A stretch of DNA of 34,443 bases. It comes from Gudongella sp034006985. Its GTDB lineage: Bacteria; Bacillota; Clostridia; Tissierellales; Tissierellaceae. The notes under the pieces were generated by a model. The model was not told the origin of the DNA and ran no database searches. It saw nothing but the letters and a program-made list of their open reading frames with translations. Location: positions 1 through 34,443 of the forward strand of contig JAVERT010000025.1 of assembly GCA_034006985.1 (NCBI GenBank), read 5' to 3'. A program made the position numbers and the translations under genes. Below, piece after piece: positions 14,884 to 24,019 of this stretch (within the stretch, counting starts at the first letter, position 1; every line of letters starts with the position of its first letter).

Positions 14884-17125
14884 TTAGAAGCCTTTTTTCC
14901 AAATATCCATGATTGTATATTTGCCATTTTGGGCAGTTTTAAAATACTCAATTGATGTAGAGTTTTCAGAAACGATAACATTCAAAAAACCAGCAGAGGG
15001 AAGAATAACACCGTTTGTATATCCCTTCTCTGCTGCTGTCGTAACTTTGGGACGACTTGTACCAGGCTGAGGTACTAAAATATATTCTATGCCATCTTTT
15101 TCTTCACGAGCATAGAAGTGGTCATGTCCATGGAAAACTGCGGTCACATTATGTTCCACTAATAATTGATGAATGGGTATTGTAAAATCTGGACGCTGCT
15201 GAGAAAATTCATATTCCCCTTCTGGATTATAACCACCCCATTCATATAGCGATGCCGCCGCAATACCACCTCTATGTTCTTCGTCTATGCCACCAACAAG
15301 ATTATGAATAAAAACAAACTTAAAAGAAGCATCGCTTTGGCTCAATACAGTTTCCAACCATTGATACTGGTCGGTACCCAATGTGTCAGCCCATCCAGCA
15401 GATGGACTTTCCGTATAAGTAAATGGGTCTAAGACAACAAATAGTGCATTTGCCTTTTCAAACGCATAGTAATTTGCCGTTGTCACATTACCCGAAAATG
15501 AATCCAAGTCCTGAAAGGGCATGGAATAGGCTTCATTTCGCAAGATTTGAGATTGGCTTAGAAGTTTTGGCCGAAATCCATTTTCCCCATCATGGTTCCC
15601 GTTTATCAAGCAGATTGGAATCCCTTCCAAGGATGAAAAATAAGAATTTACCTCTTCTATACGATTTTGCGCTTGTGTGGCAGAAAGTCCGTATTCTCCA
15701 AACATCAATGTATCTCCCAAATCCATGATAAAGGAAGGATTTACAGATGCAATATTAGCGATTGTATTCTGCAGTAGCTGGGGATCAGTATCTTGATCGA
15801 TGTGAACATCGGCTTGAATCGCAAAATGTACTTCTTCTGTGTCTTGATCGGAGTTTACAGCTTTAGCTGATGTATCAGAATCAGAGGCTTGCATTTCAGC
15901 TGCGGCGGTATCTATGGTTCTGACACACCTTACATAATTGTAAACCATTCGGATGTCACCTTGTGGGCCAAAAGCAGAGGGATAATCCGCTGAATTCCCG
16001 CTTTTAGGATCGCTTCTCTGGGCACCTGCGCCATGAACGTCCATAAGTTTCCCGTTCATCACGCCCTGTGCCTCCCCAAAGGCAATATATACCGCTGATG
16101 AGTATGGGTTGCTTCCATCCAGATGGGTGGTGCTGCTCCAGAAATAGGGATACTGCTTCTTTCCCTCCATGTCCTGAATCTGAGTGATTTCAAAAACCGG
16201 GTCAATGGCCGCTGAATCCGTTGCAGCAATGGAACGGTTGTAATCCACAATGCTCTGCAGTTCCTTTGCATTGGGCAGCCGCCAGTCGCTGTACTCAGCT
16301 AGTTCTAGATCTTCACTATATTGCAGAGATTCCTCCCAATCCATTCCGGTACCGCTGTCTGCTTTCTGCCACATGAGGCCAGTGGCCAGATCCGTAACGG
16401 TGCCGTCGTCGTTATCCACAAAGGAGTTGATACCGTATTCCGGGTTCCCCCGCACAAGGCGGAAGTACATTTTGTCCCTTGTACATGGGATAGCCCTTGA
16501 TCCTGCCGTCTACAAAATTAACGCCGAAAACCGTCTCGGCATTGTTCATGGTTTTACCGGTATAAATTGTTGCGGACCAGGTCTGGGCATCAATCTCACG
16601 CTCCCCCTGCGATGTGTCGCCCAGGGGCTGTATAAAGTAATTCGTGTTTATAAACAGTTGTTCCCCTGCCTTCTCTCCGCCAGAGTTGCCTGTATACTGA
16701 ATCAGTGAATACAGTTCCTTGATGGTGGGCACACGCCAGTCGTCATATCCGCCCAGCGTACATTCTTCCGCCGCATTCTGTGCTTCTGCATAGGTAATTT
16801 TTCCGCCCATATCCTGCTGCCACATCAGGGCGGTGACACTATCTGTAACCGTTCCATCCTGATTATCGATATAGCTGGGCGTATTGATCTGATAAGTGGC
16901 ATCTTGGCCGTAAAAGGGCTCCCCCTCGGCGGGTTCTATGATGAGTGTTCTGTCGCTATAAAAATCGGTGACACTTGTGTCGGGAATCCTATAGGTGAGC
17001 GTGGTTGGCTCGCTTTCTGCGATTTCACTTGTTGTAGTATCATCTGTCACAGAATACTGAGTTGTGCTGCATCCGACTAATGACATAATCAATGCCATAG
17101 CGGCTGAAATAATTTTTATATACAT
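14884..17125 (-). pseudogene. Frameshifted lipoprotein: two DUF1566 domains plus metallophosphoesterase
   Basis: The N-terminal frame (17125 to 16412) has lipobox LVGC and a DUF1566 domain (NQDGTVTDSVTALMWQQD, GYDDWRVPTIKEL, WSATIY, GVNFVDGRIKGYP). The second frame (16470 to 14884) continues with RLVRGNPEYGINSFVD, a second DUF1566 domain (WRLPNAKEL) and a calcineurin-like metallophosphoesterase. In that frame the metal-binding motifs are intact: D221-x-H223, GD252-253, GNHD 291-294, H389 and GHDH 448-451. The frames meet near 16470-16480, so a one-base change has split one gene of about 740 codons. DUF1566 is common in exported bacterial proteins. The enzyme would hydrolyse phosphate esters on the cell surface. 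Base composition is visibly richer in G and C than all neighbours, suggesting transfer. Confidence 0.85.
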
Positions 17126-17423
17126 TTTGCATCTTCCTCTGCTTTTATTTATGCTTCATTTTATATCGTATTCTCAAAAGAATTGTGTATTGTATGTGTT
17201 AATATAAATCTTTAGAGCTTGATAATGGGAATATAATATTTGAAAATTATCTAACTGAAATCGTTATTTTTACTTAAATTAAATATATCATAATCCTGTC
17301 TTAATGTCTTAGGCGAAATTCTAATAAGTGGTAGATGTTCTAAACCTTACAAATTAAAAGTTATTATTGCAATATGCTTTAAAATAGTTGTTTTCAACAT
17401 GAAAATTATTTCTTTTCTATGCA

Positions 17424-17459
17424 AAAATAAAAAACCTCAATAGATTATCTATTGAGGTT
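17424..17459 (-). terminator. Rho-independent terminator, minus strand
   Basis: AACCTCAATAGA and TCTATTGAGGTT (17433-17444 and 17448-17459) form a 12-bp stem with a 3-base loop. The A-run before it on the plus strand is a T-run on the minus strand. It stands below the small remnant frame at 17498. Confidence 0.85.
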
Positions 17460-17497
17460 GATTAACACAATATAAAAATGTAGAATTACCCTATATT

Positions 17498-17602
17498 TTA
17501 AGCTACATCAGGATAAATAATTGAAGTTTCCTGTACCCATATGGTTTTACCACCTGCGCCATCAATTCTTACATAAGCATCTTTATTGTTACTGTTTTTT
17601 AC
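17498..17602 (-). pseudogene. C-terminal gene remnant (34 codons)
   Basis: The minus-strand frame NKDAYVRIDGAGGKTIWVQE...SIIYPDVA ends 38 bases before a perfect terminator, like the tail of a real gene. No start codon or ribosome binding site precedes it; a stop lies in the 23-bp direct repeat at 17591. It is probably the tail of a gene whose body was replaced or deleted. The family is not recognised. Confidence 0.5.
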
Positions 17603-17613
17603 TTATATAAATA
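17591..17613. repeat. 23-bp direct repeat, copy 1
   Basis: ACTG-TTTTTT-ACTTATATAAATA here recurs at 19164-19187 with one extra T. The two copies flank the SLH-domain gene exactly: one just below its stop, one in its leader. Confidence 0.8.
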
Positions 17614-17636
17614 TATTCTCAACTCTGAACATTATA

Positions 17637-19121
17637 TTATTGCGATAGAGGTAACCTTTTTCCAGAAGGTGTATAGTATTGAATTGCTTGGTTTGCAGCG
17701 TCTTCTATAACAATTAAACCATTTGCAAAACCTCGCAATATGACTGGTGTTCCTAAATTAATTTCACTTATTGTATCCCCGAATGTATCAAACAAAGTAA
17801 TCTTTTCATCTGTGTTTTGTATTACATACAATCCATTTTCCATATAAACTTGTGTATTAAATCGGAATATTTCTGTACGTTGCAATGTTGCAGCATTTAC
17901 TCCGTCACAATACAAGATATCATAAGTCATTGGATTATCCGATACCCAGCCAAGAAAATGAGTTTTGTCTACCTGTTTAAGTGCATTTTGGTATGTGCTT
18001 GATAACTTTTCACCATCTGTATTGTAAAGTGAATAACTCCCTGTTTCTTCGGATACAATTTTACAAGGTGTCTGGTTTTCATTTGAAGGTAAAATATCTT
18101 TTAGGGTTTTATTTTCGTAAATTTGTCCATCATTCATATCAATTACAAAATAAAAAGGTGCATTTTCACTATGAGATTGATCAATTCGGAGATAAAGCTC
18201 TATTAAATTTCCTTTGACAATTCCATTACTAAAATATCCATCAGAACCATAAATATCAGTTAAAAGTTGTTTGCCTTCTTTGTTAATTACATGTCCATAT
18301 GTCACACCGACACCCATGTTGTCATATACAAAAGCGTAGTTTTCGTTCGAAGAGATATGTCCAAGCTTATCTACGCTATGCTTTGTAAGCGTACTGTCAA
18401 TCCAATAGGATACAATTGTCATGGTGGTATCGTCATAAACTGGATAATAATCCACAGGCGGAATAGTACTTATTTTATCGGCCATTCCGTATGAGTAATA
18501 CAACCTTAAGGTTGTTACTATTGCTTGTTCTCTTGTATAGGTTTGTTCGGGTGCAAATTTATTATCACTTACGCCTTCCATAATACCATGACGATAACAC
18601 CAGTTTACATACTCCCTGCTCCAACTGCGAAGTAGCGAACTATCTTGAAAAGAATGAGGCATTTCATAACTGGCATAGCCTCTATAAATCGTAGTATTCA
18701 TGGTATCTTCTGTTGTAATCAGCGTAAAATTATCCGCTGTTTTGTAAAGTATTTTTGCAGCTTGTTGCCTCTGTAATAAATCTTTTGGCATAAAAGATCC
18801 TTTTCCATCACCTTCTACTATCCCCAATGAAGCAAAATACAATACGTTTTCATCATTCGTATCTAAAAACATATTGTTCACCAAATTAGGTCCAAGTTTT
18901 TCATTAGGTGCCCAAATATTTGTCAATTTGGCAAGTAATTGAACAAATTCAATTCTTGTAATTGGTGTCTTGTAATTGTTTTGCAGATCTTTAGGTACAA
19001 GTCCTAATGAAATAGCAGTTTTAACATCTTCAGTAGCCCATAATGAAGTTTGTGAACTTGCGCTTGCTGAGCTTGTTAACATTATTATGACTAAAACCAA
19101 AGTTACAATTTTTTTCTTCAT
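17637..19121 (-). CDS. SLH-domain cell-surface protein (494 aa)
   Basis: After a signal peptide (residues 1-22, SASASS) there are S-layer homology motifs: WATEDVKTAISLGLV...ITRIEFVQLLAKL, YFASLGIVEGDGKGSFMPKD-LLQRQQAAKILYK and WCYRHGIMEGVSDNKFAPEQ-YTREQAIVTTLRL. SLH domains bind pyruvylated cell-wall polysaccharide, so the protein should sit on the wall. Residues from about 235 are beta-rich with repeated short units like a propeller (YAFVYDN, YSLYNTDGE, ITLFDTFGD). I moved the start to the ATG at 19121: the upstream in-frame ATG at 19136 is part of the binding site (ATGGAGGAGTCTTTG). A 23-bp direct repeat brackets the gene. Confidence 0.9.
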   Translation of the reverse strand: MKKKIVTLVLVIIMLTSSASASSQTSLWATEDVKTAISLGLVPKDLQNNYKTPITRIEFVQLLAKLTNIWAPNEKLGPNLVNNMFLDTNDENVLYFASLGIVEGDGKGSFMPKDLLQRQQAAKILYKTADNFTLITTEDTMNTTIYRGYASYEMPHSFQDSSLLRSWSREYVNWCYRHGIMEGVSDNKFAPEQTYTREQAIVTTLRLYYSYGMADKISTIPPVDYYPVYDDTTMTIVSYWIDSTLTKHSVDKLGHISSNENYAFVYDNMGVGVTYGHVINKEGKQLLTDIYGSDGYFSNGIVKGNLIELYLRIDQSHSENAPFYFVIDMNDGQIYENKTLKDILPSNENQTPCKIVSEETGSYSLYNTDGEKLSSTYQNALKQVDKTHFLGWVSDNPMTYDILYCDGVNAATLQRTEIFRFNTQVYMENGLYVIQNTDEKITLFDTFGDTISEINLGTPVILRGFANGLIVIEDAANQAIQYYTPSGKRLPLSQ

Positions 19122-19163
19122 CAAAGACTCCTCCATTTTCTATTATAGTATGCTAATTAGTTC

Positions 19164-19187
19164 ACTGTTTTTTTACTTATATAAATA
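19164..19187. repeat. 23-bp direct repeat, copy 2
   Basis: ACTG-TTTTTTT-ACTTATATAAATA; see copy 1 at 17591. It lies in the leader of the SLH gene. Confidence 0.8.
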
Positions 19188-19323
19188 ACTTGATACTGAT
19201 ATTAATAACTTATGATTCTCTCCTTTTCTTCAATATAGCATTATAGTGTTTATTAATCAATTTATATATTTTTTTTAAATATCAATTGATTTATATATTT
19301 GTAAATACTCTAATTCAGAGGTT

Positions 19324-19520
19324 CTGCAATGGCTTATAGAGGTTTTAAATAGAGCACTTGCTGAATAGTTTCTATTTATTTTTCTTCTTTTTAAATGGTG
19401 GTGTGTGCAAATTTCTATTCTCTTTTCTCTGCTTTTTATTCATTGTTTCGATATTTTTTCAGGTGTTTTTCTTATGTTTTTTCTTGTTTTGTCGCGGAGC
19501 AACATAGGGGTGCAGGTACA
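19324..19520. repeat. Mosaic dispersed repeat, copy D (internally deleted)
   Basis: The left part follows copy B from 914 to about 1010 (AATGGCTTATAGAGGTTTTAA against AATGGCCTGTAAAAGGCTTAA, and a matching CAAATTTCTATTCTC region). It then skips to the TTTCGAT...GTGTTTTTC segment and ends with GTCGCGG-AGCAACATAG, the arm seen at 252-266. This shows the element exists in shortened forms. The rest of 19122-19323 is plain AT-rich DNA. Confidence 0.65.
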
Positions 19521-19689
19521 GTAAGGTCAACCATCAGATTTTATAATCTTAGAATGCATATTTTAAGTAGAATAGATGGGAAAAAGACCATACAAAATAT
19601 TACATTGTGCCATTGCATTTATGAATTAATATTTTATTTAAAAAGGGTATATAATAAGAGTGATTTAATTAAAAAGGAGATGTTGAAAG

Positions 19690-19962
19690 GTGTCTGAAAA
19701 AAAAGTGTTTACAGTTGCACAAGCAATAGAAAATGGTGAGATGTTGGGGATTGATTGGACGAAATTTGATGTTGAGCAATTTCGTATGGGTATGGATGTG
19801 GAAATGGAGCATGGTAATGTAAATTCTGTCACAAATGTTACTAATAATGATCCTTTGATTACAGCTAAAATAGCACTTGCTCATCTAAATGAATTTCCTG
19901 ATCATTATACACGTCTTGAAAAAATGGAGAATGAAGCAGAAGATTATTGGATGAACAAATAA
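19690..19962 (+). CDS. DUF5661 family protein (90 aa)
   Basis: The sequence FTVAQAIENGEMLGIDWTKFDVEQFRMGMDVEMEHG, then NDPLITAKIALAHLNEFPDHYTRLEKMENEAE matches the small DUF5661 family, with the conserved MGMDVEMEHG and LAHLNEFPDYYTRL motifs. It is cytosolic and soluble. The GTG at 19690 is the first start after an in-frame stop; AAGGAG lies about 10 bases upstream, a rather long spacing. The histidine- and acid-rich motifs could bind a metal, but the family has no known function. A terminator follows at 20185. Confidence 0.85.
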   Translation: MSEKKVFTVAQAIENGEMLGIDWTKFDVEQFRMGMDVEMEHGNVNSVTNVTNNDPLITAKIALAHLNEFPDHYTRLEKMENEAEDYWMNK

Positions 19963-20184
19963 GATTGATATCTAACTATAATTTAAAATTTTAAATATGT
20001 TTCAAATTATATATTTCCGCTTATCGGTATCTAAAAAACCTTAATGAAATTTAATCTTTGAAATTCTAACAACATTATTAGAATTAAGAAAGTTTAGTTT
20101 AAAAGATGAGGAAGGACCAATTTTTTTGAAAAGTAATCTACACGAATTCTTTGCTTTCTAATTTACAAATGATATTACATAGAA

Positions 20185-20225
20185 ATACAGTATTATTCAG
20201 AAATGAATAATACTGTATTTTTATT
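20185..20225 (+). terminator. Rho-independent terminator
   Basis: ATACAGTATTATTC and GAATAATACTGTAT form a perfect 14-bp stem (20185-20218) with loop AGAAAT, followed by TTTTATT. It sits between the convergent DUF5661 gene and the minus-strand small genes and may serve both directions. Confidence 0.9.
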
Positions 20226-20254
20226 ATTTCAGCCCATCTATCTTAAACTTTAAC

Positions 20255-20383
20255 TTATAAAAAGCTTTCCATGAATTCAAGTCTTTCTTTTTCGATTTCT
20301 TTTACTTGATTTGTATACTCAAGGTAGCTTGCTTCAGTTAATTGTAGTTCGTTATGCTTATAACCTTTTATAGTTTTAGTCAC
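20255..20383 (-). CDS. Tiny charged protein overlapping the gene upstream (42 aa)
   Basis: The peptide begins MTKTIKGYKHNELQLTEA and ends EIEKERLEFMESFL; it is hydrophilic and helical. Its GTG start at 20383 shares one base with the TAG stop of the 69-aa gene (TAGTG), so it should be translated by re-initiation or coupling. It was found by reading the frame directly; there is no separate ribosome binding site. I know no family. The overlap strongly suggests a functional pair with the gene at 20383-20592. Confidence 0.6.
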   Translation of the reverse strand: MTKTIKGYKHNELQLTEASYLEYTNQVKEIEKERLEFMESFL

Positions 20384-20592
20384 TACTTTTTATTAAAGAT
20401 TTTATCTAAAGATTTATATAACTCAAATAGCCCTGTTCCATTAATCCTATAAGAGCTTTCAATTACATATCTTTTTTCTTCCTCGTTTAATTTTCCGAAA
20501 TCCTTTGAAAAATCAACTAACCTCTTAGCAAGAAATTGTAGTTCAAACTTTCTAGCATCTCCTATTAAATATTCTTCCTGTTTTCCAGCCAT
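20383..20592 (-). CDS. Small helical protein, first gene of an overlapping pair (69 aa)
   Basis: The peptide (MAGKQEEYLIGDARKFELQF...LVDFSKDFGKLNEEEKRYVIESS...LFELYKSLDKIFNKK) is soluble and helix-rich. AAGGAGGATACT precedes the ATG. No conserved domain is recognised. Small two-gene overlapping operons of this kind include toxin-antitoxin and phage-type accessory modules, but no toxin motif is visible, so that stays a guess. Confidence 0.7.
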   Translation of the reverse strand: MAGKQEEYLIGDARKFELQFLAKRLVDFSKDFGKLNEEEKRYVIESSYRINGTGLFELYKSLDKIFNKK

Positions 20593-21111
20593 AGTATCCT
20601 CCTTATTCTTTACATACTATATGTTCTGGCGCGCTTGCGTGATACATAAATTTATACTTTTAGAGTATTTATAAACAATGTACTACATAAAAACTAAAGC
20701 ATATACTACATCTAAGAAAGCTTCTAAGTTTCTAACTAATTCTAAATCTAAATCTTCTGTATTACTTAAATTATATACTATTATAGTAAAAAATAAAATA
20801 TATCCATTATTAGAAATTAACTATTTTATAAATTTTCAACTATAGTGTAATTTAATTGATGTGGTATCTAAAACAACTAAATACATTTATGAAATATGAA
20901 TTGATATATCAAATGGGATAGATGATATGAAACCTAGGTTAAAAATAAATGAGAACAATATAGAGTAGTTACATGAGAGATTGTCTTTAGATTAAGGGGA
21001 ATTATAATGTTCTTTCAAAAACAGCTTAAAGATGATAGAATTTAGTCAAATACAAGTACAATGAAAATAGAGAAGTTTAAATAACTAGAAAATTCAAAGG
21101 AGCTGTAAACC
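20593..21111. other. AT-rich gap, promoter regions only
   Basis: The left edge must hold the promoter of the minus-strand pair and the right edge that of the arginase gene, but no clear -35/-10 pair stands out. A GC island CTGGCGCGCTTGCGTG at about 20625-20640 is unusual for this DNA. No gene is seen. Confidence 0.5.
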
Positions 21112-22002
21112 ATGAAAAAAAGAATTGATTTGATTGGAGTACAAATTGACTGTGGAGCTTCAAAGGTAGGCTCATCGCTTGGACCAACAGCTATAAGGAT
21201 TGCAGGGTTAGGAGAAGGAATAAAGAAATTAGGATATGAATTGAATGATAAAGGAGATATAATTCAACCTCGAGAAGGAGCTACATCTGAAAAGCTTCGT
21301 AATTATGAGTCTGTAATAGCTACATGCAAAGCTCTTTTTGAGAATACTTTAGAATCCCTAAAAGATGGTGCTTTCCCTATAGCAATAGGGGGAGATCACA
21401 GTCTTGCTGCTGGAAGTGTTTCAGCGACATTAAAGCACTATGGCAAGGTTGGAGTTATATGGATAGATGCACATGGAGATTGGAACGACGATAATACAAC
21501 AGAAAGCGGTAATATGCATGGTATGTCATTTTCTGCAGTTTGTGGTCAGGGGCCAGATGTTATGGTTGACTATGGACAAGGACCTGTTTATGCCGATGTA
21601 ACAAAATGTGTTCAAATCGGAGGCAGAGACATAGATTTAGAAGAAGCGAAGAAAATGAAAGCAGCTGGGTTAAATGTTTTTGCAATTGACGATATAGACA
21701 AAATTGGGATGCCAGAGGTTATTAGGCAGGCAATAGAAATTGCTTCAAATGGAACCGAGGGTATTCATTTAAGCTTTGATATTGACTCACTCACTCCTGA
21801 AGCAGCACCTGGTACTGGTACTAAAGTGCACAGTGGATTAACAATTAGAGAGGCATTTTTGGCTGTTGAAATGATTTTTCAGTCAGGCAAGCTACTAAGT
21901 ATGGATATGGTTGAAGTCAATCCTATCCTAGATATATCTAATAAAACTGCAATACTTGCAAGTGAACTTACACTAGCTGCAATAGGGAAAGTTGTTTACT
22001 AG
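21112..22002 (+). CDS. rocF: Arginase (L-arginine to L-ornithine and urea)
   Basis: The 296-residue protein is a typical ureohydrolase. The two-manganese centre is complete: GGDHS (93-97), DAHGDWN (119-125) with its two aspartates and histidine, and SFDID (221-225). The stretch SGNMHGM, plus the SLGPTAIR motif near the start, favours arginase over agmatinase. The PROSITE-type pattern SFDID...P...APGTGT is kept, although the usual Asp after DxDSL is Thr (DSLTP). The start follows AAGGAGCTGTAAACC. The gene is monocistronic with its own terminator at 22032. In clostridia it feeds ornithine to fermentation or polyamine and proline routes. No other arginine genes are nearby. Confidence 0.93.
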   Translation: MKKRIDLIGVQIDCGASKVGSSLGPTAIRIAGLGEGIKKLGYELNDKGDIIQPREGATSEKLRNYESVIATCKALFENTLESLKDGAFPIAIGGDHSLAAGSVSATLKHYGKVGVIWIDAHGDWNDDNTTESGNMHGMSFSAVCGQGPDVMVDYGQGPVYADVTKCVQIGGRDIDLEEAKKMKAAGLNVFAIDDIDKIGMPEVIRQAIEIASNGTEGIHLSFDIDSLTPEAAPGTGTKVHSGLTIREAFLAVEMIFQSGKLLSMDMVEVNPILDISNKTAILASELTLAAIGKVVY

Positions 22003-22031
22003 AAAAACAGAGTATATATAGAATTTGTAAA

Positions 22032-22060
22032 GGCTATCTTTGGTTAGATAGTCTTTTTTT
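22032..22060 (+). terminator. Rho-independent terminator of arginase gene
   Basis: GGCTATCT and AGATAGTC form an 8-bp stem (one G-U pair) followed by seven Ts. Confidence 0.85.
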
Positions 22061-22071
22061 ACAAAAAATAA

Positions 22072-22133
22072 GGTTTACAGAATTATTACAATGCTAAGTA
22101 AGCACACTATTTTTTTTATACAAGTGGTATGAT
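22072..22133 (+). promoter_or_regulatory. Promoter-like block shared with 3789-3850
   Basis: GGTTTACAGAATTATTACA and ATACAAGTGGTATGAT keep the same 62-base overall length as the block upstream of the lipoprotein gene at 3979. The extended -10 TGGTATGAT lies 34 bases before the start at 22167, a good promoter distance. Confidence 0.6.
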
Positions 22134-22166
22134 GAAGCTACTTAGATTACTTCGGAGGTATAATAG

Positions 22167-22556
22167 ATGAAAAGAATATTATATATAATGGTTTTGACTT
22201 TGGGTTTAGTAGGAATTTTAGTAGGATGTTCTAACAATCCAAAATCAATAGAACAAAAATTAACACTGGGCTCTTATGTAATGGAAGCTGAATCTGCAGA
22301 TGCTTTAAAACCTTTTTTGATATTGAAGGAGGATAATGAGTTTAGCTTCACTTATTCTTATTTGAGCAGTTATTGGCCTGTAGGTTTGTATATAGAGGAG
22401 GGTAATATATTGACTCTTAATACAAGTGATGGTAAGTATAAATATGTATTTAAAATAGAGAATAATGCTTTAATTTTTAATTCGAATGAATCAGCAGAGA
22501 TTCCAATATATGCAGAGGTTCCTGATGGTGCGATATTTAGCTTTAACAAGGATTAG
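22167..22556 (+). CDS. Lipoprotein, short paralogue of the one at 12085 (129 aa)
   Basis: It has lipobox LVGC (Cys21) and the domain GSYVMEAES, ADALKPFLILK, NEFSFTYSYLSSYWPVGLY, KYKYVFKIE, SNESAEIPIYAEVPDGAIFSFNKD. This matches the first 125 residues of the 12085-12699 protein at about half identity by eye. The C-terminal 75 residues of that protein are absent: the frame stops after FSFNKD where the longer one has GFNEDYLDEREPF. GGAGG precedes the ATG. The function is unknown. Confidence 0.8.
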   Translation: MKRILYIMVLTLGLVGILVGCSNNPKSIEQKLTLGSYVMEAESADALKPFLILKEDNEFSFTYSYLSSYWPVGLYIEEGNILTLNTSDGKYKYVFKIENNALIFNSNESAEIPIYAEVPDGAIFSFNKD

Positions 22557-22635
22557 TAAGCTAATAGAAAGTCTGGGAAGTACAATATTAAGTGTTATGA
22601 TTAGATAGAAACAACTATCCTCAGAGGAGCTTAAG

Positions 22636-23511
22636 ATGAAAAAAATTTTAATGATTATTTCTTTATTAATATTAATTACAGGTTGTAGTAAAATAAAAAG
22701 TATAGAATCAGAAAATCTCCCAAAGGAGATAAAATTGGAAACAGATATTGAATTAGAAAGCTATACTGTAAATCCAGATGGAACTACAATTGTAGAAAGA
22801 TATCCCACACCTAAAGGTTATACTAGAATGGAAGTTGAAAAAAATAGTTTCGGTGAATTTTTAAGAAATCAAAAGCTAAAAGCTTATGGGGAGAAAGTTC
22901 TTTATTATGATGGTAGAGAAAAAAGTAGTTATGGGGTTTATGACAGCGTTTTGGATGTAGATATAGGTGATAGAGATTTGCATCAATGTGCTGATGCTGT
23001 CATGCTACTTCGTGCAGAATATCTGTATTCACAAGGTCTCTATGATGAGATAAGTTTTCACTTTGTTTCAGGATTTAAAGCTGAATATAAAAAGTGGATG
23101 GAAGGCTATCGAATAAAAGTCGAAGGAAATAGTGTAAGTTACTATAAAGCTACAGACCCATCCCAGTCTTATGAATCTTTTAGAAGTTATATGAATATGG
23201 TCATGGCTTATGCTAGCACCTTATCTTTGGAAAATGAGTTGAAGAGTATTTCTATAGATGATATGGAAATAGGGGATGTATTTATAATAGGAGGAAGTCC
23301 AGGCCACGCAGTAATAATATTTGATATGGCAGTAAATCAAGAGCAAGAAAAAATATTTTTACTAGGGCAATCATATATGCCAGCACAACAAACACAAATA
23401 CTTTTAAATCCTATGGATAAAAATTTTAGTCCTTGGTACTCGTTAAAGGGTAAGGAAAAACTAATAACACCACAGTATGATTTTGAGTTAGATGATTTAA
23501 AAAGATTTTAA
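22636..23511 (+). CDS. DUF4846 lipoprotein (291 aa)
   Basis: The lipobox is ITGC (Cys17); AGAGGAGC precedes the ATG. The mature protein is a full DUF4846 domain: RYPTPKGYTRMEVEKNSFGEFLRNQKL, VLDVDIGDRDLHQCADAVMLLRAEYLY, FVSGFKAEYKKWMEGYR, DVFIIGGSPGHAVIIFDMA and LLGQSYMPAQQTQILLNP. The conserved Asp-Leu-His-Gln-Cys-Ala-Asp and Gly-His-Ala residues and the AQ motif look like an active site of the papain/NlpC-like kind, but no activity is established. It is 79 bases after the paralogue lipoprotein and may be transcribed with it. Confidence 0.9.
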   Translation: MKKILMIISLLILITGCSKIKSIESENLPKEIKLETDIELESYTVNPDGTTIVERYPTPKGYTRMEVEKNSFGEFLRNQKLKAYGEKVLYYDGREKSSYGVYDSVLDVDIGDRDLHQCADAVMLLRAEYLYSQGLYDEISFHFVSGFKAEYKKWMEGYRIKVEGNSVSYYKATDPSQSYESFRSYMNMVMAYASTLSLENELKSISIDDMEIGDVFIIGGSPGHAVIIFDMAVNQEQEKIFLLGQSYMPAQQTQILLNPMDKNFSPWYSLKGKEKLITPQYDFELDDLKRF

Positions 23512-23545
23512 AGGGAAAACATAAGCTTTAAATGGAGGTTTAGTA

Positions 23546-24019
23546 TTGAAAAAGCCAACTTCTTTGATGCAATTATATAGTTTCATTTTTATAATTCTAG
23601 GACCCATATTTATATTTGCCGGGTACTTGAATAAGAGTGGCATGCTTCAAACATCAAAGTATTCAAAAGGAGACCCTGCACTTATATTTCCTATTCTAGG
23701 GATTATATCTTTAATAATAGGGTTAAACTTATTTTATATTCCATTTTATAAAGAAAAAAATCGGGAAGAGTTAAAATTTACAGGAATGAAAATAGAAGGG
23801 GTTGTAACTAAAATCATTAGAAACAATCGTTTCAAATTTGGGAAGCAGTCTCCCTATATTATTTATTTTTCATATGAATATGATGAAGATAAATATAATG
23901 AGAAGAGTTGTTTGCTATGGGATAAACCAACTATAAATGTAGGAGACATAATAAGCGTTTACATTGATGAATACAAAACACACAAGTACTTTACTAATTA
24001 TGATATTTTTCCAGAATAG
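23546..24019 (+). CDS. DUF3592-type membrane protein (157 aa)
   Basis: Two hydrophobic segments (about 10-27 and 46-66) are followed by a C-terminal beta domain: GMKIEGVVTKIIRNN, IIYFSYEYDEDKYNEKS, VGDIISVYIDE. This is the layout of DUF3592 proteins, in which the soluble part is an SH3-like barrel facing the outside. The TTG start at 23546 follows GGAGG. It is 34 bases after the DUF4846 gene, so probably the same operon. The function is unknown. Confidence 0.75.
   Translation: MKKPTSLMQLYSFIFIILGPIFIFAGYLNKSGMLQTSKYSKGDPALIFPILGIISLIIGLNLFYIPFYKEKNREELKFTGMKIEGVVTKIIRNNRFKFGKQSPYIIYFSYEYDEDKYNEKSCLLWDKPTINVGDIISVYIDEYKTHKYFTNYDIFPE

Noticed and set aside
15423..15728. Plus-strand frames opposite the phosphoesterase gene (also 16250-16708)
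   Set aside because: Shadows of the well-supported minus-strand coding sequence in GC-richer DNA.
19395..19697. 100-codon frame in repeat copy D
   Set aside because: Low-complexity aromatic/Ser composition, no ribosome binding site, overlaps the start of the DUF5661 gene.
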